In this document: piece by piece, positions 1-6,784 of the stretch
Position numbering within the stretch: position 1 is the first letter of the stretch
Layout of the letters: each line of letters starts with the position of its first letter
Assembly: GCA_002311645.1 (NCBI GenBank)
Contig: DBYW01000040.1
Span: 1 to 26,558 of the forward strand
Direction: 5' to 3'
DNA from: Bacteroidales bacterium UBA1176
Lineage (GTDB): Bacteria > Bacteroidota > Bacteroidia > Bacteroidales > WCHB1-69
DNA length: 26,558 bases
The notes under the pieces: generated by a model
The model's input: the letters and a program-made list of their open reading frames with translations, nothing else
What the model was told of the DNA's origin: nothing
The model's database searches: none
Made by a program: the position numbers and the translations under genes

Positions 1-24
1 GTCCGAGTCTCGTTTTCCGCTCCA
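1..24 (+). tRNA. 3' end of a tRNA, probably tRNA-Gly (partial)
   Basis: The first 24 bases read as the end of a tRNA cut by the window edge. They give a 7-nt T-loop at 2-8, a T-stem 3' strand at 9-13, an acceptor 3' strand TTTCCGC at 14-20, discriminator T at 21 and an encoded CCA at 22-24. An acceptor partner of GCGGAAA together with U73 fits bacterial tRNA-Gly. An intrinsic terminator follows five bases later, as expected. The T-loop reads TCCGAGT, with C where the near-invariant T55 is expected. The anticodon lies outside the window, so the identity is inferred. Confidence 0.65.
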
Positions 25-28
25 CAGT

Positions 29-58
29 AGAGACGATGTACGCATCGTCTCTTTTTTT
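29..58 (+). terminator. Intrinsic terminator after the tRNA
   Basis: A perfect 10-bp stem (29-38 with 43-52) with a TACG loop is followed by a run of seven T at 52-58. It ends the plus-strand tRNA transcript. The T run is on the plus side only, so it is not an obvious terminator for the aldehyde dehydrogenase gene coming from the other side. Confidence 0.9.
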
Positions 59-87
59 ATTTGTGATTCCAAGTTCGTTCATTGGAA

Positions 88-1506
88 TTATCGCTCAAAC
101 CACTTCAGCAGTTTCATCTTCAGTTCACCGGCCTTGCCCGTGTAGGGGTGCTCGCGCAGGGGGAGGTTGAAACGGGTCTTTCCTTTGAGAACGGTCTGCG
201 GGTGCGTGAACTCGCGGAAGCCCCACTCGCCGTGGTAGGCGCCCATGCCGGAGTGGCCCGTGCCGTTGAACGGCACGCCCTTCACCATCAGGTGGATACA
301 CACCTCGTTGATGCAGCCGCCGCCGTATTGCTGGGTCTGCATGGTACGGTTTGCCCACTTCATATCCTTGGTGAACAGATACATCGCCAACGGGTGCTCG
401 CGCTCGGCAATCATCTCCGTCAGCGCATCGACCTCCGCATCCGCGAAGGGCACCACGGGCAGCAGCGGACAGAAAAGCTCATGCTGCACGATGTGTTCAT
501 CTTGGTTCACCGGATAGATGATTGTGGGCGCATATTTGCAGCTCGTTCTGTCGCCAACGCCGCCATAGACGATGCGGTCGCGGTACTCGTCGGCCAGCGC
601 GGCGCACTTGTCGTAGGCCGTCTCCGTTATGAGTTTTGGGTACTCTTCATTGGTAATCGGCTTCTCGCCAATCTGCTTCGAGAAGGCTTTTTTCAGTTCC
701 TCCAAGAAGGGCTCCGCAACCTCTTTCGCCACTGCTATCTGGTTGATATTGATACAGATCTGTCCTGCATTTAAAAGCTTGAAGAAGGCGATTTTGCGAG
801 CCGCGTCCTTGAGGTCGGCATCCTTGCGCACCACGCACCAGTTGCCGGTCTCGCCACCCAACTCCAACGCCACGGGCGTGAGGTTCTTCGCGGCCTCGGC
901 CATCACGTGCTTGCCCACGGAGGGTGAGCCGGTGTAGAAGATTTTGTCGAAACGCTGCGCGAGGCACATGTCCGCCACGTCGTGACCGCCATCAATGAGG
1001 GTGACGTACTCGGGTGGGAAGACCTCCGTGAAGAATCGTTTCATCACTTCGGTGCATGCCTTTGACTTGCTGCTGGTCTTGATGACCACGGTGTTGCCGC
1101 CGCACATCGCCGCTGCCACCACCCCGATGGTGAGCAGGATCGGGAAATTGAACGGGCTGATGACCAGCGACACGCCGTAGGGCATCTTATAGACTTTGGT
1201 GATCATGCTCGGGAAGCACATCAGTCCGCTGAAGTGGGTCTCGGGGCGAGCCCAGCGCCGTAACCCGCGAAGCATTTCGTTGATTTCCACAATGATGGGA
1301 CCCACATCGCAGAGGAAAGCCTCCGCGCGGCTCCGGCCGAGGTCCGCGACCAAAGCATCTTCAAATTCCGTGGCGTGTTCAATGACTGCCTCTTTCAGTT
1401 TCTTAAGCTGTTGTATTCGCCATTTGATGGGCAGCGTCGCGCCCGTGCGGAAGAATTTGCGCTGGGCGACGACGATTTGTTCTATTTCGGTTTCGGTGTA
1501 TGGCAT
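88..1506 (-). CDS. NAD(P)-dependent aldehyde dehydrogenase, class 3-like
   Basis: A cytoplasmic enzyme of 472 residues that oxidises an aldehyde to the carboxylate with NAD(P)+. The class 3 landmarks are in order: SPFN with the oxyanion-hole Asn near residue 120, YTGSPSVGK at 191-199 in the cofactor site, general base Glu215 in LELGG, and nucleophile Cys251 in NAGQIC. A GHSGMG segment and a basic C-terminus ending KWFER are also seen. The reading frame stays open for 73 more codons upstream, but that extension is unlike the family and overlaps the PIN gene; the start at 1506 gives the normal N-terminus. It lies 41 bp downstream of the toxin gene and has its own promoter-like box at 1525. The substrate cannot be told. 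The alcohol dehydrogenase at 8006-9211 could supply aldehyde, but that link is speculative. Confidence 0.93.
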   Translation of the reverse strand: MPYTETEIEQIVVAQRKFFRTGATLPIKWRIQQLKKLKEAVIEHATEFEDALVADLGRSRAEAFLCDVGPIIVEINEMLRGLRRWARPETHFSGLMCFPSMITKVYKMPYGVSLVISPFNFPILLTIGVVAAAMCGGNTVVIKTSSKSKACTEVMKRFFTEVFPPEYVTLIDGGHDVADMCLAQRFDKIFYTGSPSVGKHVMAEAAKNLTPVALELGGETGNWCVVRKDADLKDAARKIAFFKLLNAGQICININQIAVAKEVAEPFLEELKKAFSKQIGEKPITNEEYPKLITETAYDKCAALADEYRDRIVYGGVGDRTSCKYAPTIIYPVNQDEHIVQHELFCPLLPVVPFADAEVDALTEMIAEREHPLAMYLFTKDMKWANRTMQTQQYGGGCINEVCIHLMVKGVPFNGTGHSGMGAYHGEWGFREFTHPQTVLKGKTRFNLPLREHPYTGKAGELKMKLLKWFER

Positions 1507-1524
1507 AATGAAAATATGAGGCGG

Positions 1525-1532
1525 CAAAAATA
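1525..1532 (-). promoter_or_regulatory. -7 promoter box for the aldehyde dehydrogenase gene
   Basis: On the minus strand this reads TATTTTTG, matching the Bacteroidota TAnnTTTG box, 18 bp before the chosen start. A possible TTTG-like -33 element lies further upstream, but the spacing is not ideal. It suggests the dehydrogenase is transcribed apart from the toxin-antitoxin pair. Confidence 0.5.
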
Positions 1533-1547
1533 CGATTTTTCGACATC

Positions 1548-1952
1548 CTACATCCCCAAAATCTCCAGCATCTCCGCAGGCGTGACGACTTTTGGAGTTT
1601 TCGGGAAATGACGGATGTTTCCCGTTATAAGATAGGCATCGTTTTTCGACATTGCCACTTCGAAAAAAACGATGTCGTCTGCATCGGGAAATGGGATATC
1701 TATGGCCTCTCTGCCAGCCCAACAACCATTATCAACAAACAGGTCAAGCATATTCAGGACGTCTTTTTCTCGCAGGTTGAACTTGCTGCGATGAAGTACA
1801 TTCTGATACTCCAATAGAATCTCGTCGTTGAACAATGGAATGACACGCCCCTTCACCACCTGTTCTATCACTCTAACGGTAGCAGAGTCTGAATTGTGTG
1901 TGATCATAGCCGACACCAAGACGTTGGTGTCAAAAACGGCGTAATACTTCAT
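1548..1952 (-). CDS. PIN-domain ribonuclease toxin (PilT/VapC-like, PIN_3 type)
   Basis: A 134-residue protein that is one complete PIN domain. It begins with the classic strand and first acidic residue (FDTNVLVSA, Asp8), has conserved acids around Glu44-Glu48, a PDADD cluster at 89-93 and Asp105, and ends with the LITGNIRHFP signature at 109-117. Such acids bind Mg2+ or Mn2+, and the family are RNases that act as toxins in type II toxin-antitoxin modules. The start overlaps the upstream antitoxin stop by 4 bp (ATGA), so the two are translationally coupled. No active-site residue looks lost, so it is probably functional. The RNA target is unknown. Confidence 0.88.
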   Translation of the reverse strand: MKYYAVFDTNVLVSAMITHNSDSATVRVIEQVVKGRVIPLFNDEILLEYQNVLHRSKFNLREKDVLNMLDLFVDNGCWAGREAIDIPFPDADDIVFFEVAMSKNDAYLITGNIRHFPKTPKVVTPAEMLEILGM

Positions 1953-2239
1953 TTCTTGCTTCTGACCTTGTTAATCTCATCGTTAATTTCGTCCAAACCA
2001 AGTTCAGGAGTATTTCCGTTCTCGGCCCATTCCCGCATATTTCGGAAGGCGGCCATCCGTTCGGCAACCGTTTTCTTCTCATCGGCCCTGATTTCAAAAG
2101 GGATGCACCTTCGCTGCACCACAGTCCTGGCGAACACGTTGATGGCGGTATTCACGCTCATTCCAAATTCAGAGCACAGCGCCTCAAATATGGTTTTCAG
2201 TTGTGAGTCCATCCTCACAGTCATTGACACTTGCGGCAT
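1949..2239 (-). CDS. RelB/DinJ-like ribbon-helix-helix antitoxin
   Basis: A 96-residue protein starting MPQVSMTVRMD. The short N-terminal strand followed by helices around residues 12-38 (LCSEFGMSVNTAINVF) is the ribbon-helix-helix DNA-binding fold of RelB/DinJ antitoxins. The charged C-terminal half (about 50-96) would wrap the toxin. It should neutralise the overlapping PIN protein and repress their shared promoter. I chose the start at 2239 over an upstream in-frame one because the extension carries no family sequence and would overlap the promoter box at 2265. A RelB-type partner for a PIN toxin is less usual than VapB. Confidence 0.85.
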   Translation of the reverse strand: MPQVSMTVRMDSQLKTIFEALCSEFGMSVNTAINVFARTVVQRRCIPFEIRADEKKTVAERMAAFRNMREWAENGNTPELGLDEINDEINKVRSKK

Positions 2240-2264
2240 TTCAATATGATTTAAATTTACGCCG

Positions 2265-2272
2265 CAAAGATA
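2265..2272 (-). promoter_or_regulatory. -7 promoter box for the toxin-antitoxin operon
   Basis: Minus strand reads TATCTTTG, an exact TAnnTTTG box, 25 bp before the antitoxin start. A TTGC that could serve as the -33 element lies about 17 nt further upstream. Autoregulation by the antitoxin is expected from the family, but no clear operator palindrome can be assigned. Confidence 0.6.
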
Positions 2273-2551
2273 TAAAATTATTTCATATTGCAATCATAAA
2301 AATCACGCAGTAAAAGTATGAAAATCTTTCTAATAAGTCAGGCCAAAATGCCACAACGGAATGACAATGCCGTGACCATATTCAATATCATCACGCACAA
2401 CAATTCCCTCAACGAGTGCGATTATTTTTAAATCACTTATTGAGGGATATTATAATTATCCATTGGCAAAGCGTTATTCTACAATACTGACAATCAATTT
2501 GTTGAAAATGTATTGTTTGAAAAAATGGTGATTATTTATTTTAGTTTCGCC

Positions 2552-2580
2552 ATGCACCACAACCCCGTGAGGGGTTGCAT
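2552..2580 (-). repeat. REP-like palindromic element, inverted copy
   Basis: A 7-bp stem (2560-2566 with 2571-2577) with a GTGA loop. Read on the minus strand, its core has the pattern CCCCTNACGGGGNTGNTGGTG shared with the element at 2671-2695, so the two are inverted copies about 90 bp apart. The wording of the core resembles short palindromes I recall as dispersed in Bacteroidota genomes, but copy number cannot be judged here. Confidence 0.55.
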
Positions 2581-2640
2581 AATGGATACGGTATATTTTT
2601 ACAATCAATTGAATATAAATCCCTTACATGGATTTTTGGT

Positions 2641-2718
2641 CGCGTGAGGCATCCGATTCCTACAGAGATACATCCCCTAACGGGGATGATGGTGTGCGGA
2701 TGTCTTCACGCGTTTTTT
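2641..2718 (+). repeat. Nested stem-loop with REP-like core and T run
   Basis: An outer stem pairs 2641-2655 with 2697-2712 (7 bp and 6 bp separated by a small internal loop). Inside it is a second perfect 7-bp hairpin, 2671-2677 with 2682-2688, loop TAAC. Six T follow directly at 2713-2718. Together this is shaped like a large intrinsic terminator for plus-strand transcription, yet no plus-strand gene lies upstream of it. It contains the plus-strand copy of the REP-like core. Confidence 0.55.
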
Positions 2719-2760
2719 GTGTGTTTCTGCTCTGCTGGATGAGCTTACGAAACTTAATTA

Positions 2761-2809
2761 AATAATTAGTGATCAGTGACCATTAATCAGCTAATGGCTA
2801 ATTAGAAAG
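2761..2809. repeat. Degenerate heptamer tandem repeat tract A
   Basis: About seven 7-nt units, including AGTGATC then AGTGACC at 2768-2781 and AGCTAAT then GGCTAAT at 2789-2802. It shares unit types with tract C (reverse complement of CACTGAT) and tract D (AGCTAAT). Not coding. Confidence 0.6.
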
Positions 2810-2949
2810 GAAACAAAAATATGGAAGGATTCTAAACCCGGATGCGGCGGACAGCAAAGAGAAATCGGTCGGAGGAGAAAACTCCCGACAACATCCGTGC
2901 TGTGGTTTTAAGGAACGGATGATGGTGAACACCTGTCACTTTGCCGTTG

Positions 2950-2957
2950 CAAAGGTA
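2950..2957 (-). promoter_or_regulatory. Orphan -7 promoter-like box
   Basis: Minus strand reads TACCTTTG, matching TAnnTTTG. The nearest minus-strand gene, the antitoxin, starts 700 bp away and has its own box. It may be chance or the start of a non-coding transcript across the repeat region. Confidence 0.25.
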
Positions 2958-3077
2958 GCGGAACGGAGCTTTTGTAAACAGTTTTTCAGACGGCAAAGAT
3001 GCGCATTTCAGTTTAGAATGAAAAGTTAAGAATGAAGGTATGGGGCGGCAGATACGAAAACAAGTATTGGAAGACAC

Positions 3078-4514
3078 CTACCTTATAACCGTAATGCTAC
3101 CGTTGAAATGTATTGTGCGGGAAACTGTTTCGTAGTTAAAAAGGTAATAATAAACACCATCCGACAGATTTTCAGCGGAAAAACCATCGCTAAGATCAAA
3201 CAACTCTCCATCCTTCATACGAGCTGTATAATTTCGTTTGCGAAAGACGATGCGCCCCCAACGGTCAGAGATGACCAACTCATTAGAGAGATTAGGATTG
3301 AGATTCCCTATGACGAAAATGTCATTGATGCCATCACCGTTGGGTGTAATGACATTGGGGATTTCAAGATTGGGTTCTATTTCAAGATTGGGTTCTAAAG
3401 AAACTGTAACAGAAGAAGATACTATGCAAGGATATGATTGCAGGGTGAGAGTCACTTCATAATGGCCACATTCGGTGTATTGGTGTTGAGAATGGTATGT
3501 TGATGTGGTTTCACTAAACCCATCACCATAATCCCACACCCAGAGACAGGGGCTCACACCTATGTCAGAAACATCTGTCCTATTGAAGAACTGGATTAAA
3601 GCAGACTCTTCAAGCAGGGCGACATCGGGAACGGCTTCAAACTCGGTTGTAATTATCGGCAATATGGTCAGAAAAAGCTTTACGGTACTATCGTTCAGGT
3701 GTCGTACCAGTACGGTGTCACCCACAATTGCGGTTTCCGATTCAGATAGAATAAATCCATTTCGGTCGTATGAGGAAAACTGACATGTTGTATCGTATAG
3801 CAACAGAGGCTCCCGTCCGACTATCAGCACACTATCCAAAAAAAAACGATAGTCAGCGACTCGATGATGTTGTGGTAGCGAATATTTGGGATATTGCAAA
3901 AGCGTATCATTGAAAAATGCTAAGAAATAAGGAGGTGGCATACTGTCAAATCCTGTCACGGTGAAGCGTTCCCACACGCATCGGTCAGCGGTCAATTCAA
4001 TTGTGTCCACCCCCACGAAGCTGCCTTTCCAGTCGCTGGTGTCCGCTATGAAGCCGACTGCCAATCTTCTAAGTAAACTATCTCCAAGATAGCCGGATTG
4101 ATAGATGCCGTACGAAAAAATACTGAACGAAACACTGACAGGTTTCTCTTCAAGTTGAGGGGCCACAAGCAAAGTGACGAATCCATTCACTTGGTACATG
4201 CCGGGGAGTGATTGATACATCGATCCGCAATGTATCACGTTGCCAGGCATACTATTAGGGTAAACTGCAATAGACATATTAAGGGCCATGGGGCCTAAAT
4301 GGTCATTCATACTGGAACGCCAACAGTTATCTTCGACCATAGGCTGAAGGGTCGAAAAGAAAGTCCATGTTAAATTATCAAAATCCTCGTAATAAGGCAA
4401 TGAATACGGCACGCACTGTGCTTCTATACGGTGGGGGGGGCACATGAAAACACTTGTGAATAAAACAACAAGTGTAATGAATGTACACTGATATGTGGAA
4501 CTTTTATTCTCCAT
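3078..4514 (-). CDS. Secreted protein with PKD-like domain and gliding-motility/T9SS C-terminal domain
   Basis: A 478-residue exported protein. Residues 1-33 form a signal peptide (hydrophobic 10-24, likely cut after IEAQ). The middle, from about 34 to 310, starts with a YYEDFDN segment common at the mature N-terminus of type IX secretion substrates and is otherwise unrecognised. A PKD-like fold is seen near 320-372 (WDYGDG, then HQYTECGHYEVTL). The last 90 or so residues are a gliding-motility-associated (CHU_C, type B sorting) domain: ITPNGDGINDIF, ISDRWGRIVF, LSDGVYYY. By family knowledge it crosses the outer membrane through the type IX system and is held at the surface or released; its job is unknown. 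A C8 tract lies in the signal peptide codons, and a perfect 18-bp duplication lies before the C-terminal domain. It diverges from the lipoprotein gene. Confidence 0.85.
   Translation of the reverse strand: MENKSSTYQCTFITLVVLFTSVFMCPPHRIEAQCVPYSLPYYEDFDNLTWTFFSTLQPMVEDNCWRSSMNDHLGPMALNMSIAVYPNSMPGNVIHCGSMYQSLPGMYQVNGFVTLLVAPQLEEKPVSVSFSIFSYGIYQSGYLGDSLLRRLAVGFIADTSDWKGSFVGVDTIELTADRCVWERFTVTGFDSMPPPYFLAFFNDTLLQYPKYSLPQHHRVADYRFFLDSVLIVGREPLLLYDTTCQFSSYDRNGFILSESETAIVGDTVLVRHLNDSTVKLFLTILPIITTEFEAVPDVALLEESALIQFFNRTDVSDIGVSPCLWVWDYGDGFSETTSTYHSQHQYTECGHYEVTLTLQSYPCIVSSSVTVSLEPNLEIEPNLEIPNVITPNGDGINDIFVIGNLNPNLSNELVISDRWGRIVFRKRNYTARMKDGELFDLSDGFSAENLSDGVYYYLFNYETVSRTIHFNGSITVIR
3361..3396 (-). 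repeat. Perfect 18-bp tandem duplication in coding sequence
   Basis: Positions 3361-3378 and 3379-3396 are identical. On the minus strand they code for the hexapeptide EPNLEI twice, in the linker between the PKD-like and C-terminal sorting domains. Identity at every base suggests a recent event. Confidence 0.95.
4433..4440 (-). repeat. C8 homopolymer in signal peptide codons
   Basis: Eight consecutive G on the plus strand, so eight C in the minus-strand gene, at codons 25-28 (Cys-Pro-Pro-His) of the T9SS-type protein. A gain or loss of one base would shift the frame soon after the start. Confidence 0.95.
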
Positions 4515-4554
4515 TTCTTAAATTTCATTATTGTTACTCAAATGAAAATCGCTG

Positions 4555-4562
4555 CAAAAATA
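4555..4562 (-). promoter_or_regulatory. -7 promoter box for the T9SS-type gene
   Basis: Minus strand reads TATTTTTG, 40 bp before the start codon at 4514. It sits only 7 bp from the opposing box at 4570, so the two promoters overlap back to back. Confidence 0.55.
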
Positions 4563-4569
4563 AAAATAT

Positions 4570-4577
4570 TATCTTTG
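4570..4577 (+). promoter_or_regulatory. -7 promoter box for the lipoprotein gene
   Basis: TATCTTTG, an exact TAnnTTTG match, 32 bp before the ATG at 4610. No clear TTTG -33 element is visible in the A-rich stretch upstream. Confidence 0.6.
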
Positions 4578-4609
4578 CATCGTTGCTTTTGTGATATATC
4601 TTTAGGGTT

Positions 4610-5842
4610 ATGAAAACTGATTTTTTCAAATTCAGAACAGTGAACAAATTTTTCGCGGCAATAGCCTTTTCAGCCATTCTGATGCTTTTGGCCGCCTGCA
4701 CCCGCGAGCCTGTGGAACCGACGCCGCAGGCCCCAACAATTCAGGAGCTGCCGCCTATCGAATACACCCCTGAAGTGAACGATCCGGTCACCAATGACTT
4801 CACGATGGTCAAGGCCTGCATCGGGAAAAGCTTGAATGAAGCAGTTGCCATCATCACTGAGCGGGATTACCATTTGGACAATAATAACAACCCCTACCCG
4901 GAGATTGACGAATACATCCGTACCGACAACGGGACAGAAAAGCACCTCGCGCTTTCGCACCCAAGCCAATCCATTGTCCGTTTGGGCGAACTGTTCGTAA
5001 AAAATGAAGAATTGTCTGTGATGCTACCCATTTACAAACAGTGGCTGCAAGAATTCCGCGCCTCCTCGGCATACGGGAAATTAGTACGCACCTACTTTTC
5101 TTGGCATGTGGATGGCAACACTCGGAATTTCCAATCCCTTGACGAGCTGATTGCCGCTGTGGACAATATCCAATCTGCTGAAGACATTAGCATAAGTTTC
5201 TCAGGAAGTGACATATATGCAAACGAATACTCCATATATCTTTCATACGCAAGCTATACCCAATGGGTGGAGTTGTGTATCAAAAATTCACGCGCAGGGC
5301 AGCCTTCCGATGATTTCACCCAAAGCGACTTGCAGGATACGGATCTGCACAAGAACATTCTGATTTCCAAAATTGATTATCTCACATTCCGATACAAAGG
5401 ATTCTATGCCCTGAATGTGCAAAACCCAGTTCAGACCGGCACCGAGATCCCCTTCCTCGCCGAATATCAAGAACCTTGCGATTTCGGTTGGATCAAGTTA
5501 TACTACCAAAACACAAGCAATCTGCTGATGTCCGGAGACATCATCTGGTCAGGATGCGGCGAGTTGGAATTCCCCATAGGTTTCCGGGCCGGCAGACAAC
5601 TCGACAACAGGTTGCCCTATCCGGGACAGAATAAGATTGCATACATCAACAATGCCGGTGCCTACCAGACCGTGACGGATGATGTGGACCTCCAACGCAT
5701 TTGGCAGACCGTCTCCAAGCAGCAGGAGTTCCGACTCTATTATGCGAACAGCCACAAAAAAGTGGCAGTTTACCTTTACACCCCGAGCGTTGGCATAGGC
5801 AACCCCGCCGACTGGTATTACCTGGTGTTTGTGGAGCAATAA
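4610..5842 (+). CDS. Lipoprotein of unknown function
   Basis: A 410-residue protein I do not recognise. The N-terminus is a lipoprotein signal: basic and hydrophobic residues 1-29, then lipobox LAAC with Cys30 as the predicted lipidated residue. After a Pro/Glu-rich linker (about 31-57) comes a globular region rich in aromatic residues with no catalytic motif I can name. Export to the periplasm or outer membrane follows from the signal; which face cannot be told. It is transcribed away from the T9SS-type gene from a neighbouring promoter, and the two may act together at the cell surface, but that is inference from position only. Codon use looks like its neighbours. Confidence 0.8.
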   Translation: MKTDFFKFRTVNKFFAAIAFSAILMLLAACTREPVEPTPQAPTIQELPPIEYTPEVNDPVTNDFTMVKACIGKSLNEAVAIITERDYHLDNNNNPYPEIDEYIRTDNGTEKHLALSHPSQSIVRLGELFVKNEELSVMLPIYKQWLQEFRASSAYGKLVRTYFSWHVDGNTRNFQSLDELIAAVDNIQSAEDISISFSGSDIYANEYSIYLSYASYTQWVELCIKNSRAGQPSDDFTQSDLQDTDLHKNILISKIDYLTFRYKGFYALNVQNPVQTGTEIPFLAEYQEPCDFGWIKLYYQNTSNLLMSGDIIWSGCGELEFPIGFRAGRQLDNRLPYPGQNKIAYINNAGAYQTVTDDVDLQRIWQTVSKQQEFRLYYANSHKKVAVYLYTPSVGIGNPADWYYLVFVEQ

Positions 5843-5846
5843 CAGC

Positions 5847-5881
5847 TGTTGGATTTTGGTGGTTGGTCTTTGGTTTTTGAT
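5847..5881. repeat. Degenerate heptamer tandem repeat tract B
   Basis: Five 7-nt units begin 4 bp after the lipoprotein stop codon, for example TTTTGGT at 5854-5860 and GGTTGGT at 5861-5867. The consensus is close to NNTTGGT. It resembles the first half of tract D. Confidence 0.6.
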
Positions 5882-5952
5882 ACGACGAGCATGCGTGAGG
5901 GATTGAAACGGGAATGGTTGGCGGAAAACTGTGCAGGTATCACTATTTTTCC

Positions 5953-5960
5953 TACTTTTG
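5953..5960 (+). promoter_or_regulatory. -7 promoter box for the small membrane protein gene
   Basis: TACTTTTG matches TAnnTTTG and would leave a leader of about 90 nt before the ATG at 6056. No firm -33 element is seen. Confidence 0.4.
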
Positions 5961-6055
5961 CCCACGTGTCATTAGCGACACTTTTGAAATTGAATTTATA
6001 AACTGTTTCACCAAAGAGAATTATCGAAAAGGGTAAAAACAAAGATGCATTCACC

Positions 6056-6661
6056 ATGTTGAATTCCGACGAACAGCCCACGTTTCCCCAACTGCAGGCA
6101 TTTGCCGACGCGATGTCGGACAAAGTGCACGTTTCCGTTTCTGAACGGGACGGCACCATAACATTTGCCGCGCCACGAGGCAATATAATTCGCAAAATCA
6201 TCATCATATCCCTTTTAGGCATATTGGGGATGTGGTGGGGAATTGCCAACTCCAACATTGAGGTCGCCCTTGTTTCGGTTGGCATTGCCACTGCGTATGG
6301 ACTTCTATCGGAACCCTCCTATTCTGTAATTGTTAGCAGACACGGCTGTAAGGTGTTAACAGGGTTATTAGGCATCCAACGTGCCTCATACGACTGGAAA
6401 GAATACAAGGGGCCATTGGTTTATATGAGGTCTTTAAACGGACGGGAACCCTCTCCCAAGGAATTTTGCCTGAAGTTTTCTCATAAAAATCGGCAGCAAG
6501 AGGTGCGCCTCTCGGATCTGACACGAGGGAAATCCAACAATTTCCGCGAAACCCTCCAAAAGATGTCGGAGTTTTGGGAAATGACAGAGTGTTTGCTTGA
6601 TTTGGAGTCTTTTGAAACAGAATTTCGGATAACCGGTCGCAATGCTATATTCGGAGGATGA
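6056..6661 (+). CDS. Small membrane protein of unknown function
   Basis: A 201-residue protein with two adjacent predicted membrane helices at about 44-63 and 68-84, a soluble N-terminal part of some 40 residues and a C-terminal part of about 115 residues. The hairpin of two helices followed by a domain that may be PH-like is a common layout in small uncharacterised bacterial membrane proteins, but I see no diagnostic motif and assign no function. The ATG at 6056 is the first in frame; there is no strong Shine-Dalgarno. It lies between the lipoprotein and the ATPase genes on the same strand, each of which seems to have its own promoter box. Confidence 0.7.
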   Translation: MLNSDEQPTFPQLQAFADAMSDKVHVSVSERDGTITFAAPRGNIIRKIIIISLLGILGMWWGIANSNIEVALVSVGIATAYGLLSEPSYSVIVSRHGCKVLTGLLGIQRASYDWKEYKGPLVYMRSLNGREPSPKEFCLKFSHKNRQQEVRLSDLTRGKSNNFRETLQKMSEFWEMTECLLDLESFETEFRITGRNAIFGG

Positions 6662-6751
6662 GGTGAAGCATCCCCGACATCTTCCATTTGAAAACTGCAT
6701 AAAAAAAATGCAAAATTTTTCATATCCTGCATTTTATTTGTGCAAAATTTG

Positions 6752-6759
6752 TATTTTTG
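6752..6759 (+). promoter_or_regulatory. -7 promoter box for the ATPase gene
   Basis: TATTTTTG, matching TAnnTTTG, 25 bp before the ATG at 6785. A TTTG at 6737-6740 is too close to be the -33 element. Confidence 0.5.
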
Positions 6760-6784
6760 CGCGGAATATAAAATCGGTCTTGAA

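Larger units (their letters stand above)
2294..3077. other. Gene-poor intergenic region with structured repeats
   Basis: This 784-bp gap between the toxin-antitoxin operon and the T9SS-type gene has no convincing coding region. It is AT-rich to about 2550, then holds the two palindromic elements and the heptamer tract listed separately, then an AT-poorer stretch (about 2830-3050) with one promoter-like box. The only ORF of note, next to the T9SS gene stop, would need a GTG start and has no family features. Confidence 0.7.

Noticed and set aside
1507..1725. 73-codon N-terminal extension of the aldehyde dehydrogenase
   Set aside because: It overlaps the PIN toxin gene and contains no aldehyde dehydrogenase sequence.
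2832..3077. 81-residue minus-strand ORF next to the T9SS-type gene stop
   Set aside because: It needs a GTG start, has no ribosome binding site, no recognisable domain and low-quality amino-acid make-up.
5898..5909. CRISPR-repeat-like GGGATTGAAACG
   Set aside because: It occurs once only, with no spaced copies and no cas gene in the window. The match to the common GATTGAAAC repeat end is likely chance or part of a dispersed element.
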